Source: Photobacterium halotolerans DSM 18316
Lineage (GTDB): Bacteria; Pseudomonadota; Gammaproteobacteria; Enterobacterales; Vibrionaceae
Reading direction: 5' to 3'
DNA: 64,000 nucleotides
Assembly: GCF_000425165.1 (NCBI RefSeq)
Contig: NZ_KE384321.1
Coordinates: 192,235-256,234, forward strand
In this document: positions 28,316 to 37,778 of the stretch, piece after piece
How the letters are laid out: each line of letters begins with the position of its first letter
Numbering within the stretch: position 1 is the first letter of the stretch
Program-made: the position numbers and the translations under genes
The notes under the pieces: generated by a model
Told to the model about the DNA's origin: nothing
Seen by the model: the letters and a program-made list of their open reading frames with translations, nothing else
Database searches by the model: none

Positions 28316-28603
28316 TTATTCCTTGGCGGTCTCTGCAGAACGCAACTGCTCTAGTTCTTTTTCTTGTTTGGCGACTTTTTTCGTTAAACGATTTTTCGTG
28401 AAGCGGGCTTTCAGATACATAGAGCCACAAATCAACCAACCAATTGCAAATCCGATACCGAAGGTCGCACCTAAAAGCGTAGATAGCTGAAATTGTCCTT
28501 TGGCTATCAGAAAATCGAAGTCAACCATCACCTGATTCTGCGCACCCAGCGCCAGCGTTAATAAAAAACACGCTATCAAGATAATAATGCCTACTATTTT
28601 CAT
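28316..28603 (-). CDS. lapA: LapA (YciS) inner-membrane protein
   Basis: A 95-residue protein with two transmembrane helices (IVGIIILIACFLLTLAL and LLGATFGIGFAIGWLICG) separated by a short loop with NQVMVDFDFLIAKGQ, and a charged C-terminal coiled coil (RLTKKVAKQEKELEQL). This is the LapA/DUF1049 pattern. AGGATTCACG precedes the ATG at 28603; five upstream codons are excluded. It is the first gene of lapAB. Confidence 0.92.
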   Translation of the reverse strand: MKIVGIIILIACFLLTLALGAQNQVMVDFDFLIAKGQFQLSTLLGATFGIGFAIGWLICGSMYLKARFTKNRLTKKVAKQEKELEQLRSAETAKE

Positions 28604-28684
28604 CGTGAATCCTCTCACTAGATCAAAAACTTGATGATTAGATTATGCAGTAAAACGACTCATCAGACCATGATCAACAGACAT

Positions 28685-28718
28685 AAAAAAACGGCATACT
28701 TACAGCATGCCGTTTTTT
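28685..28718 (-). terminator. Rho-independent terminator of ihfB
   Basis: ACGGCAT (28691-28697) pairs with ATGCCGT (28707-28713), extended by the flanking A- and T-runs. It is only 15 nt past the ihfB stop on the minus strand and separates ihfB from lapA. Confidence 0.87.
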
Positions 28719-28732
28719 CGTGCTAAATACGA

Positions 28733-29023
28733 TTATCCTGCATTCGGTGCATTCACGCGGTCACGTAACTCTTTACCAGGTTTAAAGTGAGGCACGTACT
28801 TGCCGTCCAATTCCACTTTATCACCGGTTTTCGGGTTACGCCCTACGCGCGGTGCACGGTAATGCAAAGAGAAACTACCAAAGCCTCGGATTTCAATGCG
28901 GTCCCCTTCAGCAAGGGTTGTTGCCATATGCTCAAGGATTTCCTTGATCGCATCTTCTACCTGTTTGGCAGAAAGATGAGTTTGTTGGCTGCACAGCCTT
29001 TCGATCAATTCAGACTTTGTCAT
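28733..29023 (-). CDS. ihfB: Integration host factor subunit beta
   Basis: A 96-residue HU/IHF-family protein, one half of the DNA-bending heterodimer with Ihf[31 protein letters not shown] and [20 protein letters not shown] are characteristic, including the intercalating proline arm [18 protein letters not shown] precedes the ATG at 29023; two codons upstream are excluded. It follows rpsA by 74 nt on the same strand, as in other gammaproteobacteria. Confidence 0.96.
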   Translation of the reverse strand: MTKSELIERLCSQQTHLSAKQVEDAIKEILEHMATTLAEGDRIEIRGFGSFSLHYRAPRVGRNPKTGDKVELDGKYVPHFKPGKELRDRVNAPNAG

Positions 29024-29097
29024 AATCACCCCGTTTTTAGTATGTTTCTCAATAGTATAACCGTTAAGGGGGAAAATGCTTCCCCCCTTGGGGCAAA

Positions 29098-30768
29098 TTA
29101 TTCGCCTTTAGCCGCTTTAAACGCGTCAGCCATAGCATTACCGAATGCAGATTCGTCCTGCTGGTTCAGGCTAGCCATTGCTTCTTGCTCTTCGTCTTCG
29201 TCTTTCGCACGTACAGACAGGTTGATAACGCGGTTCTTACGGTCAACACCGGTGAACTTCGCTTCAACTGAATCGCCTTCAGACAGAACCAGAGTGGCGT
29301 CTTCTACGCGGTCACGAGAAGCTTCAGATGCACGCAGGTAACCTTCTACGCCTTCAGCCAGCTCAATGGTTGCGCCTTTAGCATCAACGGCAAGCACTTT
29401 ACCGTTAACCAGAGTACCTTTCTTGTTCAGAGCTACGAAGCTGTTGAACGGGTCTTCTTCGATTTGCTTAACGCCCAGAGAGATGCGCTCACGCTCAGCA
29501 TCAACAGCCAGAACAACTGCTGAAATCTCGTCGCCTTTCTTGAAGTCACGAACAGCGTCTTCGCCTGCAACATTCCAAGAAATGTCAGACAGGTGAACCA
29601 GACCGTCAATGCCACCGTCCAGACCGATGAAGATACCGAAGTCAGTGATAGACTTGATCTTACCAGTTACACGGTCGCCTTTAGCTTGTGCTTCAGCGAA
29701 CTGCTGCCAAGGGTTAGCTTTACATTGCTTCAGACCCAGGCTGATACGACGACGTTCTTCGTCGATGTCCAGAACCATAACTTCAACTTCGTCACCCACG
29801 TTAACCACTTTAGATGGGTGGATGTTCTTGTTGGTCCAGTCCATTTCAGACACGTGTACCAGGCCTTCAACGCCTTCTTCGATTTCAACGAAGCAGCCGT
29901 AGTCAGTCAGGTTAGTTACGCGACCAGACAGCTTAGTGCCTTCTGGGTAACGCTTAGCGATAGCAACCCATGGATCTTCACCCAGTTGCTTCAGACCCAG
30001 AGATACGCGAGTACGCTCACGGTCGAACTTCAGAACTTTAACGTTGATTTCGTCACCAACATTAACGATTTCTGATGGATGCTTAACGCGTTTCCAAGCC
30101 ATGTCAGTGATGTGCAGCAGGCCGTCAACACCGCCCAGATCTACGAATGCACCGTAGTCAGTCAGGTTCTTAACGATACCTTTAACTTCCATGCCTTCTT
30201 GCAGAGAAGCCAGCAGCTCATCACGCTCAACGCTGTTTTCAGATTCGATAACAGCACGACGAGAAACAACAACGTTGTTGCGCTTCTGGTCCAGCTTGAT
30301 AACTTTGAACTCTAGCTCTTTGCCTTCCAGGTGAGCAGTGTCACGTACTGGACGAACGTCAACCAGAGAACCAGGCAGGAACGCACGAATGCCGTTCAGC
30401 TCAACAGTGAAGCCACCTTTAACTTTACCGTTGATGATACCAATAACGGTTTCAGCATCTTCGTAAGCTTTCTCAAGCTGGATCCAAGCTTCGTGACGCT
30501 TCGCTTTCTCACGAGAAAGTTGAGTTTCACCGAAACCGTCTTCAATCGCGTCCAGAGCTACGTCAACTTCAACGCCAACTTCGATTTCCAGCTCACCAGC
30601 AGCATTTTTGAACTGCTCAGCAGGAATAGCTGACTCAGATTTCAGGCCAGCGTCAACCAGAACGAAACCGTTCTCAATGGCAACTACAGTACCTTTAACG
30701 ATCGCGCCAGGGCGTGTTTCGATTTCTTTTAGAGACTCTTCAAAGAGTTGAGCAAAAGATTCAGTCAT
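29098..30768 (-). CDS. rpsA: 30S ribosomal protein S1
   Basis: A 556-residue protein made of six S1/OB-fold repeats, the full-length gammaproteobacterial S1 (E. coli 557 aa). [13 protein letters not shown] is the ribosome-docking N-terminus; repeats begin near [95 protein letters not shown] and [20 protein letters not shown]1 unfolds mRNA leaders for initiation. Codon use is strongly biased, as expected. The 93-nt gap to cmk is probably the regulatory leader through which S1 represses its own translation. Confidence 0.97.
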   Translation of the reverse strand: MTESFAQLFEESLKEIETRPGAIVKGTVVAIENGFVLVDAGLKSESAIPAEQFKNAAGELEIEVGVEVDVALDAIEDGFGETQLSREKAKRHEAWIQLEKAYEDAETVIGIINGKVKGGFTVELNGIRAFLPGSLVDVRPVRDTAHLEGKELEFKVIKLDQKRNNVVVSRRAVIESENSVERDELLASLQEGMEVKGIVKNLTDYGAFVDLGGVDGLLHITDMAWKRVKHPSEIVNVGDEINVKVLKFDRERTRVSLGLKQLGEDPWVAIAKRYPEGTKLSGRVTNLTDYGCFVEIEEGVEGLVHVSEMDWTNKNIHPSKVVNVGDEVEVMVLDIDEERRRISLGLKQCKANPWQQFAEAQAKGDRVTGKIKSITDFGIFIGLDGGIDGLVHLSDISWNVAGEDAVRDFKKGDEISAVVLAVDAERERISLGVKQIEEDPFNSFVALNKKGTLVNGKVLAVDAKGATIELAEGVEGYLRASEASRDRVEDATLVLSEGDSVEAKFTGVDRKNRVINLSVRAKDEDEEQEAMASLNQQDESAFGNAMADAFKAAKGE

Positions 30769-30861
30769 TTAAATAATCTTCAGTATATGAACAACCATGG
30801 GTATCCTACCGCATGGGGTTGAAAACAAAGTCAGTTATCATTCCTTGACACCGACATACCA

Positions 30862-31554
30862 TCAGGCTGATTTCTCAGCCGACAATTTTTCTTCAATGTG
30901 AGCCAGCGCCTGTTCGGTCACTTGCTCAATCGACAGATGCGTAGAGTCTAGCACTAAAGCATCTGCTGCGGGACGTAATGGCGCAACGGCTCGATTGCGG
31001 TCGCGATCATCACGTTCCTGAATTTCGCTTAAAAGACTGTCAAAGTTAACACTTAAGCCTTTTTGTTGCAACTGGTTCATGCGGCGCTTGGCGCGCTCTT
31101 CGGCGCTGGCATCCAGGAAAATTTTCACTTCAGCGTTAGGAAAAACCACTGTTCCCATGTCACGGCCATCCGCAACCAGGCCAGGCTCTCCGCTAAATGC
31201 ACGCTGACGACGTAACAATGCTTCACGCACCCGAGGTAACGCCGCGACTTTTGATGCCGCATTGCCGACGTCTTCAGTGCGTAATGTGGAAGAGACATCT
31301 TCCCCTTCCAGAATCACTTTCACCAGTTCGCCTTCTGCAATGAACTGCACATCCAGATGCGCAGCCAGCGGAACCAATGCAGCTTCAGAATCCAGTTCTA
31401 CACCATGATGAATTGCTGCCAGTGCCAGTACTCGGTAAATAGCACCGGAATCCAGTAAATTCCAGCCCAGCTTATCTGCCAACAGCATGCAAAGTGTTCC
31501 TTTACCGGCTCCACTTGGCCCATCAACAGTGATCACTGGTGCGTTTGTAGACAT
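30862..31554 (-). CDS. cmk: Cytidylate kinase
   Basis: A 230-residue nucleoside monophosphate kinase phosphorylating CMP and dCMP. The P-loop is GPSGAGKGT near residues 12-20, followed by [23 protein letters not shown] and [13 protein letters not shown], the LID arginines and [28 protein letters not shown] precedes the ATG. It lies between aroA, which has its own terminator, and rpsA, and is likely cotranscribed with rpsA. Confidence 0.96.
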   Translation of the reverse strand: MSTNAPVITVDGPSGAGKGTLCMLLADKLGWNLLDSGAIYRVLALAAIHHGVELDSEAALVPLAAHLDVQFIAEGELVKVILEGEDVSSTLRTEDVGNAASKVAALPRVREALLRRQRAFSGEPGLVADGRDMGTVVFPNAEVKIFLDASAEERAKRRMNQLQQKGLSVNFDSLLSEIQERDDRDRNRAVAPLRPAADALVLDSTHLSIEQVTEQALAHIEEKLSAEKSA

Positions 31555-31650
31555 AGAATTCTCCGAATTTGTTAAACCTTCAGCAAACTTGCTGTTTCAA
31601 CGCGGGCCGTATTATACGGTAAATTTGTCCTGGAGGCACTTCCAGTCGGG

Positions 31651-31680
31651 AAAAAAATCACCCAGCCTTAAGCTGGGTGA
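31651..31680 (-). terminator. Rho-independent terminator of aroA
   Basis: TCACCCAGC (31658-31666) and GCTGGGTGA (31672-31680) form a perfect 9-bp stem with a 5-nt loop; the A-run 31651-31657 gives a minus-strand T-run. It isolates aroA from cmk-rpsA. Confidence 0.9.
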
Positions 31681-31703
31681 CAGGGACAAATCTGAGGAAA
31701 TGA

Positions 31704-32987
31704 TCAATGACTTAATGCAGCCAGCTTGTCAAAGTAATCCGGGAAGGTTTTCGAGGTACACTTGGGATCATTAATCGTCACCGGCGTGTCTTCGCTCAGT
31801 GCAACTAAGGAAAAACACATCGCCATGCGGTGATCGTCATAGGTGTCGATAGCAGCATGCTGCAACTGCGCCGGCGGTGTGATGATAATGTAATCTTCAC
31901 CTTCCTCGACTGTCGCGCCCACTTTACGCAGCTCAGTTGCCATGGCTGATAAACGATCCGTTTCTTTCACCCGCCAGTTATACACGTTACGGATAGCGGT
32001 GGTCCCTTCGGCAAACAATGCCGTTGTGGCAATCGTCATGGCGGCATCCGGGATATGGTTAAAATCCATATCCACACCGTGAAGTGTGCCGCGACGGGCG
32101 ATGACATAGTTATCCCCCCACTCTATCTCAGCGCCCATAGCCGCCAGTGCATCAGCAAACCGGGTATCGCCCTGGATACTGGATTTACCAATCCCGGTGA
32201 CTTTCACAGCACCGCCTTTAATGGCTGCAGCAGCGAGAAAATACGACGCGGAAGAGGCGTCACCTTCTACCATAAAGTCACCCGGCGCCTGATATTGCTG
32301 GCCGCCTTTTACGATAAAACGCTGGTAATTGTCGTTCTCTACCTGTACCCCGAATTGCGCCATGATGTGCAGGGTAATATCAATGTAGGGCTTTGAAACC
32401 AGTTCGCCTTTGATGCGGATCACTGTCTCTTCTGACGCCAGAGGAGCAGTCATCAGAAAGGCGGTCAGAAACTGGCTGGAAATTGAGCCATCAATCTCTA
32501 CTTCACCGCCTTTGAGGCCGGTTCCCTTAATTTTCAGCGGCGGGAAACCCTCATTTTCGAGGTAAGTAATATCCGCACCGGCACTGCGCAGCGCATCGAC
32601 TAAATGGCCAATCGGACGCTCTTTCATCCGCGGCTCTCCGGTCAGCACATACTCACCCGAGCCTAAGCTCAAGGCTGCAGCTAACGGACGCATAGCCGTA
32701 CCTGCGTTGCCCAGAAACAGCTCAAGCGGCTGTTCGGCATGAAATGCCTGACCCAGCCCCTGTACTTCACAGACGGTTTTATCCTCGGAAAGCTGATACG
32801 AAACGCCCAGTTTGGTGAGAGCATTGAGCATGTGACGGATATCGTCACTGTCGAGCAGATTCGTCAGACGCGTCGTACCGTTCGCCAGTGCTGCCAGTAA
32901 CAGTGCCCGGTTAGACACACTTTTGGAACCTGGCAGGTTCACTTCCCCGTCAATACGCTGAATTGGCTGTAAAGTTAAACTCTCCAT
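31704..32987 (-). CDS. aroA: 3-phosphoshikimate 1-carboxyvinyltransferase (EPSP synthase)
   Basis: A 427-residue class I EPSP synthase of the shikimate pathway, joining shikimate 3-phosphate and phosphoenolpyruvate. [18 protein letters not shown], the PEP-binding [13 protein letters not shown] (glyphosate-sensitive class I form), [31 protein letters not shown] and the C-terminal [15 protein letters not shown] are intact. In E. coli aroA is cotranscribed with serC; here the two are 3.4 kb apart, with a lipoprotein and two-component cassette between them, and aroA has its own terminator. Confidence 0.97.
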   Translation of the reverse strand: MESLTLQPIQRIDGEVNLPGSKSVSNRALLLAALANGTTRLTNLLDSDDIRHMLNALTKLGVSYQLSEDKTVCEVQGLGQAFHAEQPLELFLGNAGTAMRPLAAALSLGSGEYVLTGEPRMKERPIGHLVDALRSAGADITYLENEGFPPLKIKGTGLKGGEVEIDGSISSQFLTAFLMTAPLASEETVIRIKGELVSKPYIDITLHIMAQFGVQVENDNYQRFIVKGGQQYQAPGDFMVEGDASSASYFLAAAAIKGGAVKVTGIGKSSIQGDTRFADALAAMGAEIEWGDNYVIARRGTLHGVDMDFNHIPDAAMTIATTALFAEGTTAIRNVYNWRVKETDRLSAMATELRKVGATVEEGEDYIIITPPAQLQHAAIDTYDDHRMAMCFSLVALSEDTPVTINDPKCTSKTFPDYFDKLAALSH

Positions 32988-33079
32988 TGGGTGATTTTTC
33001 TATCCTGTTGTATTTGCGTTTCCGCAGAGTAACCAATATTTCGAAGTGATGCTAGTCATCCCAGGGGTCAAAACGCGCC

Positions 33080-33110
33080 ATCCCCCGCCAGGCTGAGCCT
33101 GACAGGGGAT
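33080..33110 (-). terminator. Hairpin after the DUF5666-type gene, possible terminator
   Basis: ATCCCC (33080-33085) pairs with GGGGAT (33105-33110) with an inner CAGGC/GCCTG stem (33089-33101). The minus-strand continuation has only a short TTTT (33072 region), so termination efficiency is uncertain. Confidence 0.45.
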
Positions 33111-33163
33111 AAACCCTGCTTGCGAAACCTTGTGACAGGGTCATTTACACTGCCTGAAACCTC

Positions 33164-34411
33164 CTAGTCATCCAGACGGCACTGGCTGACGGCCGAGCCG
33201 TCAAAATAACATGCCAGATCGACCCATTGCCCCTCAAAACCACCCAGTGAAGCATCCGAGGCGGCGTAACCCCAGATCGCATTTCCGGACACCGGACCTT
33301 GCAGACTGATCTCCGCTTCCTGCTGTTCAGGTTCGATTTCGCGCACCAGATACTGGCCATCAACTAAGCTGCCTTCAAGCTCGACCCACTGCCCGTCCAG
33401 TGTGGCTTTCGTCAGGCCGTCCTCCAGACGAACCGTTGCGCTCATTAGCAATTCAATGCCATTCACAGACAGGGTGTCATTCACATACTGCGCTGTCCCT
33501 TCAAGGCTGAAGCGATCCGTTGTGATCTGAGAAGAAGACGGTTCAAAGTCCACTTCCACGGCGGCCAGCTGACCGGTCTGGTGCAGCAGTTCCACCTCTA
33601 CTACGCGGCCGGTGACCAGATCAGACTGGCTGCCATCTTCGTAGCGGGTATTTGCTGTCAGCGTCACGACAGTTCGGCTATTGAGTTCAATGGCTGTTTT
33701 GTCACGGTTAACAAAAGTGATCACACCTTCAAGCTCTTTACCATCCAGTTCCGCCGCCTCTTCAGCGTCAACCTCGGCAGCCCGGAAGATACCGTCAGCG
33801 AACATCCCCGTCACTTCAACCCACTGGCCATTCTGTAACGGGTCATCATCCAGAGCCGCACCGGCAAAATTCACCACTGTGCCATTGACCGAGAATGTCT
33901 GCGCTGACATATCCAGTTGGCTGACACGGCCTTCCACTTCACTGATTGCTGTCGCATCGATCGCCTGCACTGCTGTCAGGGTCCGGCTGCCATCCGCCTG
34001 TGGCTGAGCGAAAAGCAGCACAAAATCCCCCACCTGCGCGCTCACCGCCACCTGTTCCAGCAGCACAGTCTGGCCATTGACTGTGATGGACTGCCCGTCG
34101 ACGGCGGTTACTTCACCGCTCATGAAAGGCTCAAGCTCAATCTCACTCACCCGGCCATCATCACTGTCGATTTCAACCTGCATACCTGAAACCACATCCG
34201 TCAGTAAAAGAGGCTGATCCTGATAAGAAACACCGGCCGATGCGACATCCAGGCTGCGACCATTCACCATCAGTCTCGCCTGTTCGGCCTGCACACTGTC
34301 TACTGTGCCAAGTAAAGTCCCTGAGTAAGCTTGTTGCTGCGCATCTGAGTCACTGCCGCCACACGCGCTCAGCAAACCACCCAACACGGCAACTGAAAGA
34401 ATTTTTTTCAT
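33164..34411 (-). CDS. Secreted lipoprotein with repeated DUF5666-like beta domains
   Basis: A 415-residue lipoprotein: signal peptide MKKILSVAVLGGLLSAC with the lipobox cysteine at position 17, then a low-complexity GGSDSDAQQQ linker. The mature part is acidic, nearly lysine-free, and made of about five repeats of 60-75 residues with a common plan: G-x-V, D, x-V-N-G-hydrophobic, then GQWVEVEG or GDFV (for example LLGTVDSVQAEQARLMVNGR, GEVTAVDGQSITVNGQ, VEGRVSQLDMSAQTFSVNGT, GTAQYVNDTLSVNGIELL). This resembles DUF5666. It is probably a periplasmic or outer-membrane beta protein of unknown function. It is divergent from the two-component genes at 34507, 95 nt apart, suggesting a sensory or target relationship. 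Confidence 0.8.
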   Translation of the reverse strand: MKKILSVAVLGGLLSACGGSDSDAQQQAYSGTLLGTVDSVQAEQARLMVNGRSLDVASAGVSYQDQPLLLTDVVSGMQVEIDSDDGRVSEIELEPFMSGEVTAVDGQSITVNGQTVLLEQVAVSAQVGDFVLLFAQPQADGSRTLTAVQAIDATAISEVEGRVSQLDMSAQTFSVNGTVVNFAGAALDDDPLQNGQWVEVTGMFADGIFRAAEVDAEEAAELDGKELEGVITFVNRDKTAIELNSRTVVTLTANTRYEDGSQSDLVTGRVVEVELLHQTGQLAAVEVDFEPSSSQITTDRFSLEGTAQYVNDTLSVNGIELLMSATVRLEDGLTKATLDGQWVELEGSLVDGQYLVREIEPEQQEAEISLQGPVSGNAIWGYAASDASLGGFEGQWVDLACYFDGSAVSQCRLDD

Positions 34412-34506
34412 GATTTCTAACCCTTATGTTCGCTTTCATTCTCAATACGGCATATGGTATGCAGTGAAACGTGAAGCATTCGTGAAGACGGATTAGAGGG
34501 GGCTGC

Positions 34507-35175
34507 ATGCGGGTTCTGGTTGTGGAAGATAACCATAAAATATCGGAAACCATTGCCGATTATCTGGAACTGGAAGGCATGGAAACCGACTTTGCCTTTC
34601 ACGGTGAAGCTGCGCTGGCTCTGGTCGCAGAAAGCCATTATGACGTCATTATTATGGACATCATGATGCCAAGGGCGGACGGTATTACCACGGTGCAGAA
34701 GCTGCGCCGGGAGTTGTTCTGCAACACACCTATTCTGTTTCTCACAGCCAAAGACGGTCTGGACAGCAAAGTGGCGGCGTTTAATGCCGGCGGTGATGAT
34801 TACCTGCTCAAACCCTTTGCGATGGAAGAGCTGACTCTGCGCCTGAGAGCCCTTGCCAGCCGGGGGCCCCGGCAAGATATAGGGACACTTTCCTATGCGG
34901 ATATCATGATGAACCCGCAGACAGAAGAAGTCACCCGCAATGGCCAGCCAATAAAACTCAGCCGCATTCAGTTCAAAATTCTCTGGCTGTTGTTACGACA
35001 GGCGCCGGCCATTGTCAGCCGGCAGGAAGTGATTGATGCCGTATGGGGGGAAGATGCACCGCCCAGCGATGCGTTGCGCAGCCATGTTTACAGCTTGCGA
35101 AATGCCCTCGACAAAGGATTTGAGACCAGCAGATTAGAGACAATTCATGGCAAAGGTTACCGACTCAGAAGCTGA
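34507..35175 (+). CDS. OmpR-family response regulator next to the DUF5666 lipoprotein
   Basis: A 222-residue response regulator: VVEDNHK, phospho-acceptor Asp51 in IIMDIMMP, Thr80 in LFLTAKDG, Lys102 in LLKPF, then a winged-helix output domain with LSRIQFKILWLLL, VWGEDAPPSDALRSHVYSLR and TIHGKGYRL. AGAGGGGGC precedes the ATG. It overlaps the kinase gene by 29 nt. I do not recognise an orthologue by name; the HK/RR pair is OmpR-class. The lipoprotein gene 95 nt away on the opposite strand is a likely target or accessory sensor. No clear direct-repeat binding site was seen in the short divergent gap. Confidence 0.87.
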   Translation: MRVLVVEDNHKISETIADYLELEGMETDFAFHGEAALALVAESHYDVIIMDIMMPRADGITTVQKLRRELFCNTPILFLTAKDGLDSKVAAFNAGGDDYLLKPFAMEELTLRLRALASRGPRQDIGTLSYADIMMNPQTEEVTRNGQPIKLSRIQFKILWLLLRQAPAIVSRQEVIDAVWGEDAPPSDALRSHVYSLRNALDKGFETSRLETIHGKGYRLRS

Positions 35176-36409
35176 GCGCGTCTATCCCAGCATTTTTCAT
35201 CGCCTGAGGATCAGTTTTTTACTGCTTACCCTGGCGATGTTCGGATTATTTGGTTCGGTCATTTTCATCGCTGAAGAACAACTTGAAATCATCAGCCTGC
35301 ACCACTGGCTGGATACTGAGGCCAATCAGTACGCCCGGGAATACCTGACCACAGGGGATGACACTCCGCTGCCAAACCCTGAGGAGTTTGCCAGTTACTG
35401 GAGCGAAGAGGGCCTGCCGCACTGGCTGGTTCCCTATAACAAGCCCGGTTTTTACGAACACTTGCTCGGCACCGAAGATAAACACTTTACCGTGATTGAG
35501 CACCCCTCCGGCAGAGGACTTTTCTATCTGGTCTTTCAGGACGATGCCGATGACTATCTTGATGAGTATGAAAATAACCTTCATAGCATCACGCTGCTCC
35601 TTGGGATGGCCGTGACTCTGGCCATCGCGGCTTATGGCGTCTACCTGTCACGGACCCTGTCTCAACCGCTGATCGCTATCCAGAAGAAAATTGCCCGGAT
35701 GCCGCCTGGCGAGCCTGTCTTTGATCTGGATACCGCCTTTAGCGAAACCCGAGCCATTGAACAAAGCCTGCGCGACAGTAAGCTCAACATCGCAAAATTT
35801 TTTCAGCGAGAGCAGGAATTCAGCCGGTTTGCTTCCCATGAGCTCAGAACACCTATCATGGTGATTAAGGGGTCGGCAGATATACTCGAAAGGATCCCGG
35901 CGCAACCCCGCATTGCGCAAAAGGCCATAAACCGCTTACAGCAAGCCAGCCAGGAGATGACATTATTGACAGAAACTTTCCTGCTCCTTGGCCGCGAACA
36001 GATTGATGATAGCTTCTTTTCGCCCTGTCATATCGCCGCTATTTTGCAGCAGCAACTGGATGATCTTTCCCCCCTGTTTGCCCGCCAGAATACCTGCTAC
36101 GCGCTTTCACTCAATAACACGGCGACTGTGCAGGCACCGCAAAGTTTTGTCTCGATTATTATCAGCAACCTGATCAAAAATGCCTTCAGCTACAGCATAG
36201 GTAACATTGATATCGCCCTTAACGGCATGCAGCTAAGCATAGCCAACAGGCATGGCGGGCACGATACAGAAAACGCCGGTTATGGCTGCGGGCTGGTGAT
36301 CGTCAGCCGGATATGCGAAAGAATGGGATGGGATTACCAGGCAGAAGATGATGGCGAAGTGTTTACAACCCACCTGACGTTCAACGACCGTCGCCAGGCA
36401 CAGGCATAA
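35147..36409 (+). CDS. Sensor histidine kinase partnered with the 34507 regulator
   Basis: A 420-residue kinase: transmembrane helices at about 22-42 and 148-167, a 100-residue acidic periplasmic sensor (DDADDYLDEYENN near its end), a HAMP-like linker, and H-box FASHELRTP (His231). The N-box is ISNLIKNAFSYS. The G1 box, normally DxGxG, reads IANRHGG and is degenerate, while a second glycine-rich stretch NAGYGCGLVIV is kept. Some kinases tolerate Asn at this position, so activity is uncertain. The start overlaps the regulator by 29 nt; no better in-frame start exists before the first helix. It ends just before the hairpin shared with serC. Confidence 0.85.
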   Translation: MAKVTDSEAERVYPSIFHRLRISFLLLTLAMFGLFGSVIFIAEEQLEIISLHHWLDTEANQYAREYLTTGDDTPLPNPEEFASYWSEEGLPHWLVPYNKPGFYEHLLGTEDKHFTVIEHPSGRGLFYLVFQDDADDYLDEYENNLHSITLLLGMAVTLAIAAYGVYLSRTLSQPLIAIQKKIARMPPGEPVFDLDTAFSETRAIEQSLRDSKLNIAKFFQREQEFSRFASHELRTPIMVIKGSADILERIPAQPRIAQKAINRLQQASQEMTLLTETFLLLGREQIDDSFFSPCHIAAILQQQLDDLSPLFARQNTCYALSLNNTATVQAPQSFVSIIISNLIKNAFSYSIGNIDIALNGMQLSIANRHGGHDTENAGYGCGLVIVSRICERMGWDYQAEDDGEVFTTHLTFNDRRQAQA

Positions 36410-36414
36410 ATAAA

Positions 36415-36438
36415 CAAGCCGCCTGAACAGGCGGCTTG
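36415..36438 (-). terminator. Terminator of serC, possibly also of the convergent kinase gene
   Basis: CAAGCCGCCTG (36415-36425) pairs perfectly with CAGGCGGCTTG (36428-36438). On the minus strand it is followed by TTTATTTA; on the plus strand the tail is not T-rich, so it mainly serves serC. Confidence 0.75.
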
Positions 36439-36456
36439 ACTGCAGATGTACTTTAC

Positions 36457-37539
36457 TCAGGCATTGTCGCGTTCAAAGGCCGCCATGAAGTCGACCAGCG
36501 CCTGAACGCCTTCAATCGGCATCGCGTTATAAATAGAGGCCCGCATACCGCCAACCACACGGTGACCCGCCAGGGCTTTCAAACCCGCGGCATCCGCCTG
36601 TTGCAAGAAGGCTTTATCCAGTGCCGCATTTTTCAGCTGGAAAGGGACATTCATTAATGAACGGTTCGCCTGATGCACTTCATTGCGATAAAAATCAGAC
36701 TGATCAATAAAGTCATACAACAATTTCGCTTTTGCTTCATTGCGCGCCTGCATCACCTCTACGCCACCGATGGCTTTCAGCCACTTGAACACTTCACCAG
36801 CCAGATACCAGGCAAAAGTGGGCGGTGTATTAAACATCGATTCTTTCTCTGCCAGCACTTTGTAATCCAGTATGCTTGGCAGGATGTCTTTGGCCAGACC
36901 CAGTAAATCATCACGGACAATCACGATCGTCAGACCGGCAGGGCCGATATTTTTCTGTGCCCCGGCGTAGATCACCCCGTACTGTGATACATCGATTTTG
37001 CGCGACAAAATGGTAGAAGACATATCGGCGACAATCGGCTTGTCCGTCTGTGGCAAGTCACGGATCTCAATACCGTCGATCGTCTCATTCGGGCAGAAGT
37101 GCACATAGGCCGCCTGTTCAGTCAGCGCCCAGTCACTCGCCGGCAGAACGGCTTTTTTACCATCACGCTCGCACGTGATATCGATAACATTCGGCTGGCA
37201 GTATTTCTGGGCTTCATCAATAGCACTGTGTGCCCAGTAGCCGCCGTCAATGTAATCCGCCGTGGTGGCATCGCCCAGCAGGTTCATCGGCACGGCAGCA
37301 AACTGTGCCCGTGCGCCACCGTGGCAGAAAAGAACATGATAGTTGTCAGGAATAGCCAGCAGGTCACGTAAATCACGCTCGGACTGTTCTGCTACAGCGA
37401 TAAAGTCTTTACTTCGATGGCTGATCTCCATGACCGAGGTACCCAGACCATTCCAGTTCACCAATTCCTGTTGGGCTTTGACCAACACTTCTGCTGGCAT
37501 CATTGCTGGACCTGCACAAAAGTTATAAACCTTATCCAT
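36457..37539 (-). CDS. serC: Phosphoserine aminotransferase
   Basis: A 360-residue PLP-dependent aminotransferase of serine and pyridoxine biosynthesis. The N-terminus is [30 protein letters not shown], the PLP-lysine region [13 protein letters not shown] and [20 protein letters not shown] are all canonical. Two starts are possible: ATG 37539 gives the usual MDKVYNF but its AGGAG is 13 nt away; ATG 37551 lies only 1 nt from the AGGAG. I prefer 37539 on protein grounds. It is not linked to aroA as in enterics; it lies between gyrA and the two-component cassette. Confidence 0.95.
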   Translation of the reverse strand: MDKVYNFCAGPAMMPAEVLVKAQQELVNWNGLGTSVMEISHRSKDFIAVAEQSERDLRDLLAIPDNYHVLFCHGGARAQFAAVPMNLLGDATTADYIDGGYWAHSAIDEAQKYCQPNVIDITCERDGKKAVLPASDWALTEQAAYVHFCPNETIDGIEIRDLPQTDKPIVADMSSTILSRKIDVSQYGVIYAGAQKNIGPAGLTIVIVRDDLLGLAKDILPSILDYKVLAEKESMFNTPPTFAWYLAGEVFKWLKAIGGVEVMQARNEAKAKLLYDFIDQSDFYRNEVHQANRSLMNVPFQLKNAALDKAFLQQADAAGLKALAGHRVVGGMRASIYNAMPIEGVQALVDFMAAFERDNA

Positions 37540-37735
37540 GATGAGAAACATGCTCCTGCTTTGCGAAAATGTGGTGACCCTGTTATCAACATCATGAATA
37601 ACTGGATCTGTGTTTTATTTTTTTACACCTTTCATTCGTTGCTGAAAACCTTTTTTGTTGAGTAAACAATAAAAAATACCGATAAGCGTCAGCGAAACAA
37701 ACAAAAGAGGCATTTTGCTAAAAAAATGTTATAAA

Positions 37736-37762
37736 AAAACGCAGCTCCTGAGCTGCGTTTTT
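37736..37762 (-). terminator. Rho-independent terminator of gyrA
   Basis: AACGCAGCT (37738-37746) and AGCTGCGTT (37751-37759) form a 9-bp stem with a CCTG loop, with A- and T-runs on both sides. It is 17 nt past the gyrA stop on the minus strand. Confidence 0.88.
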
Positions 37763-37778
37763 ATGGTGAAGCTAACAA

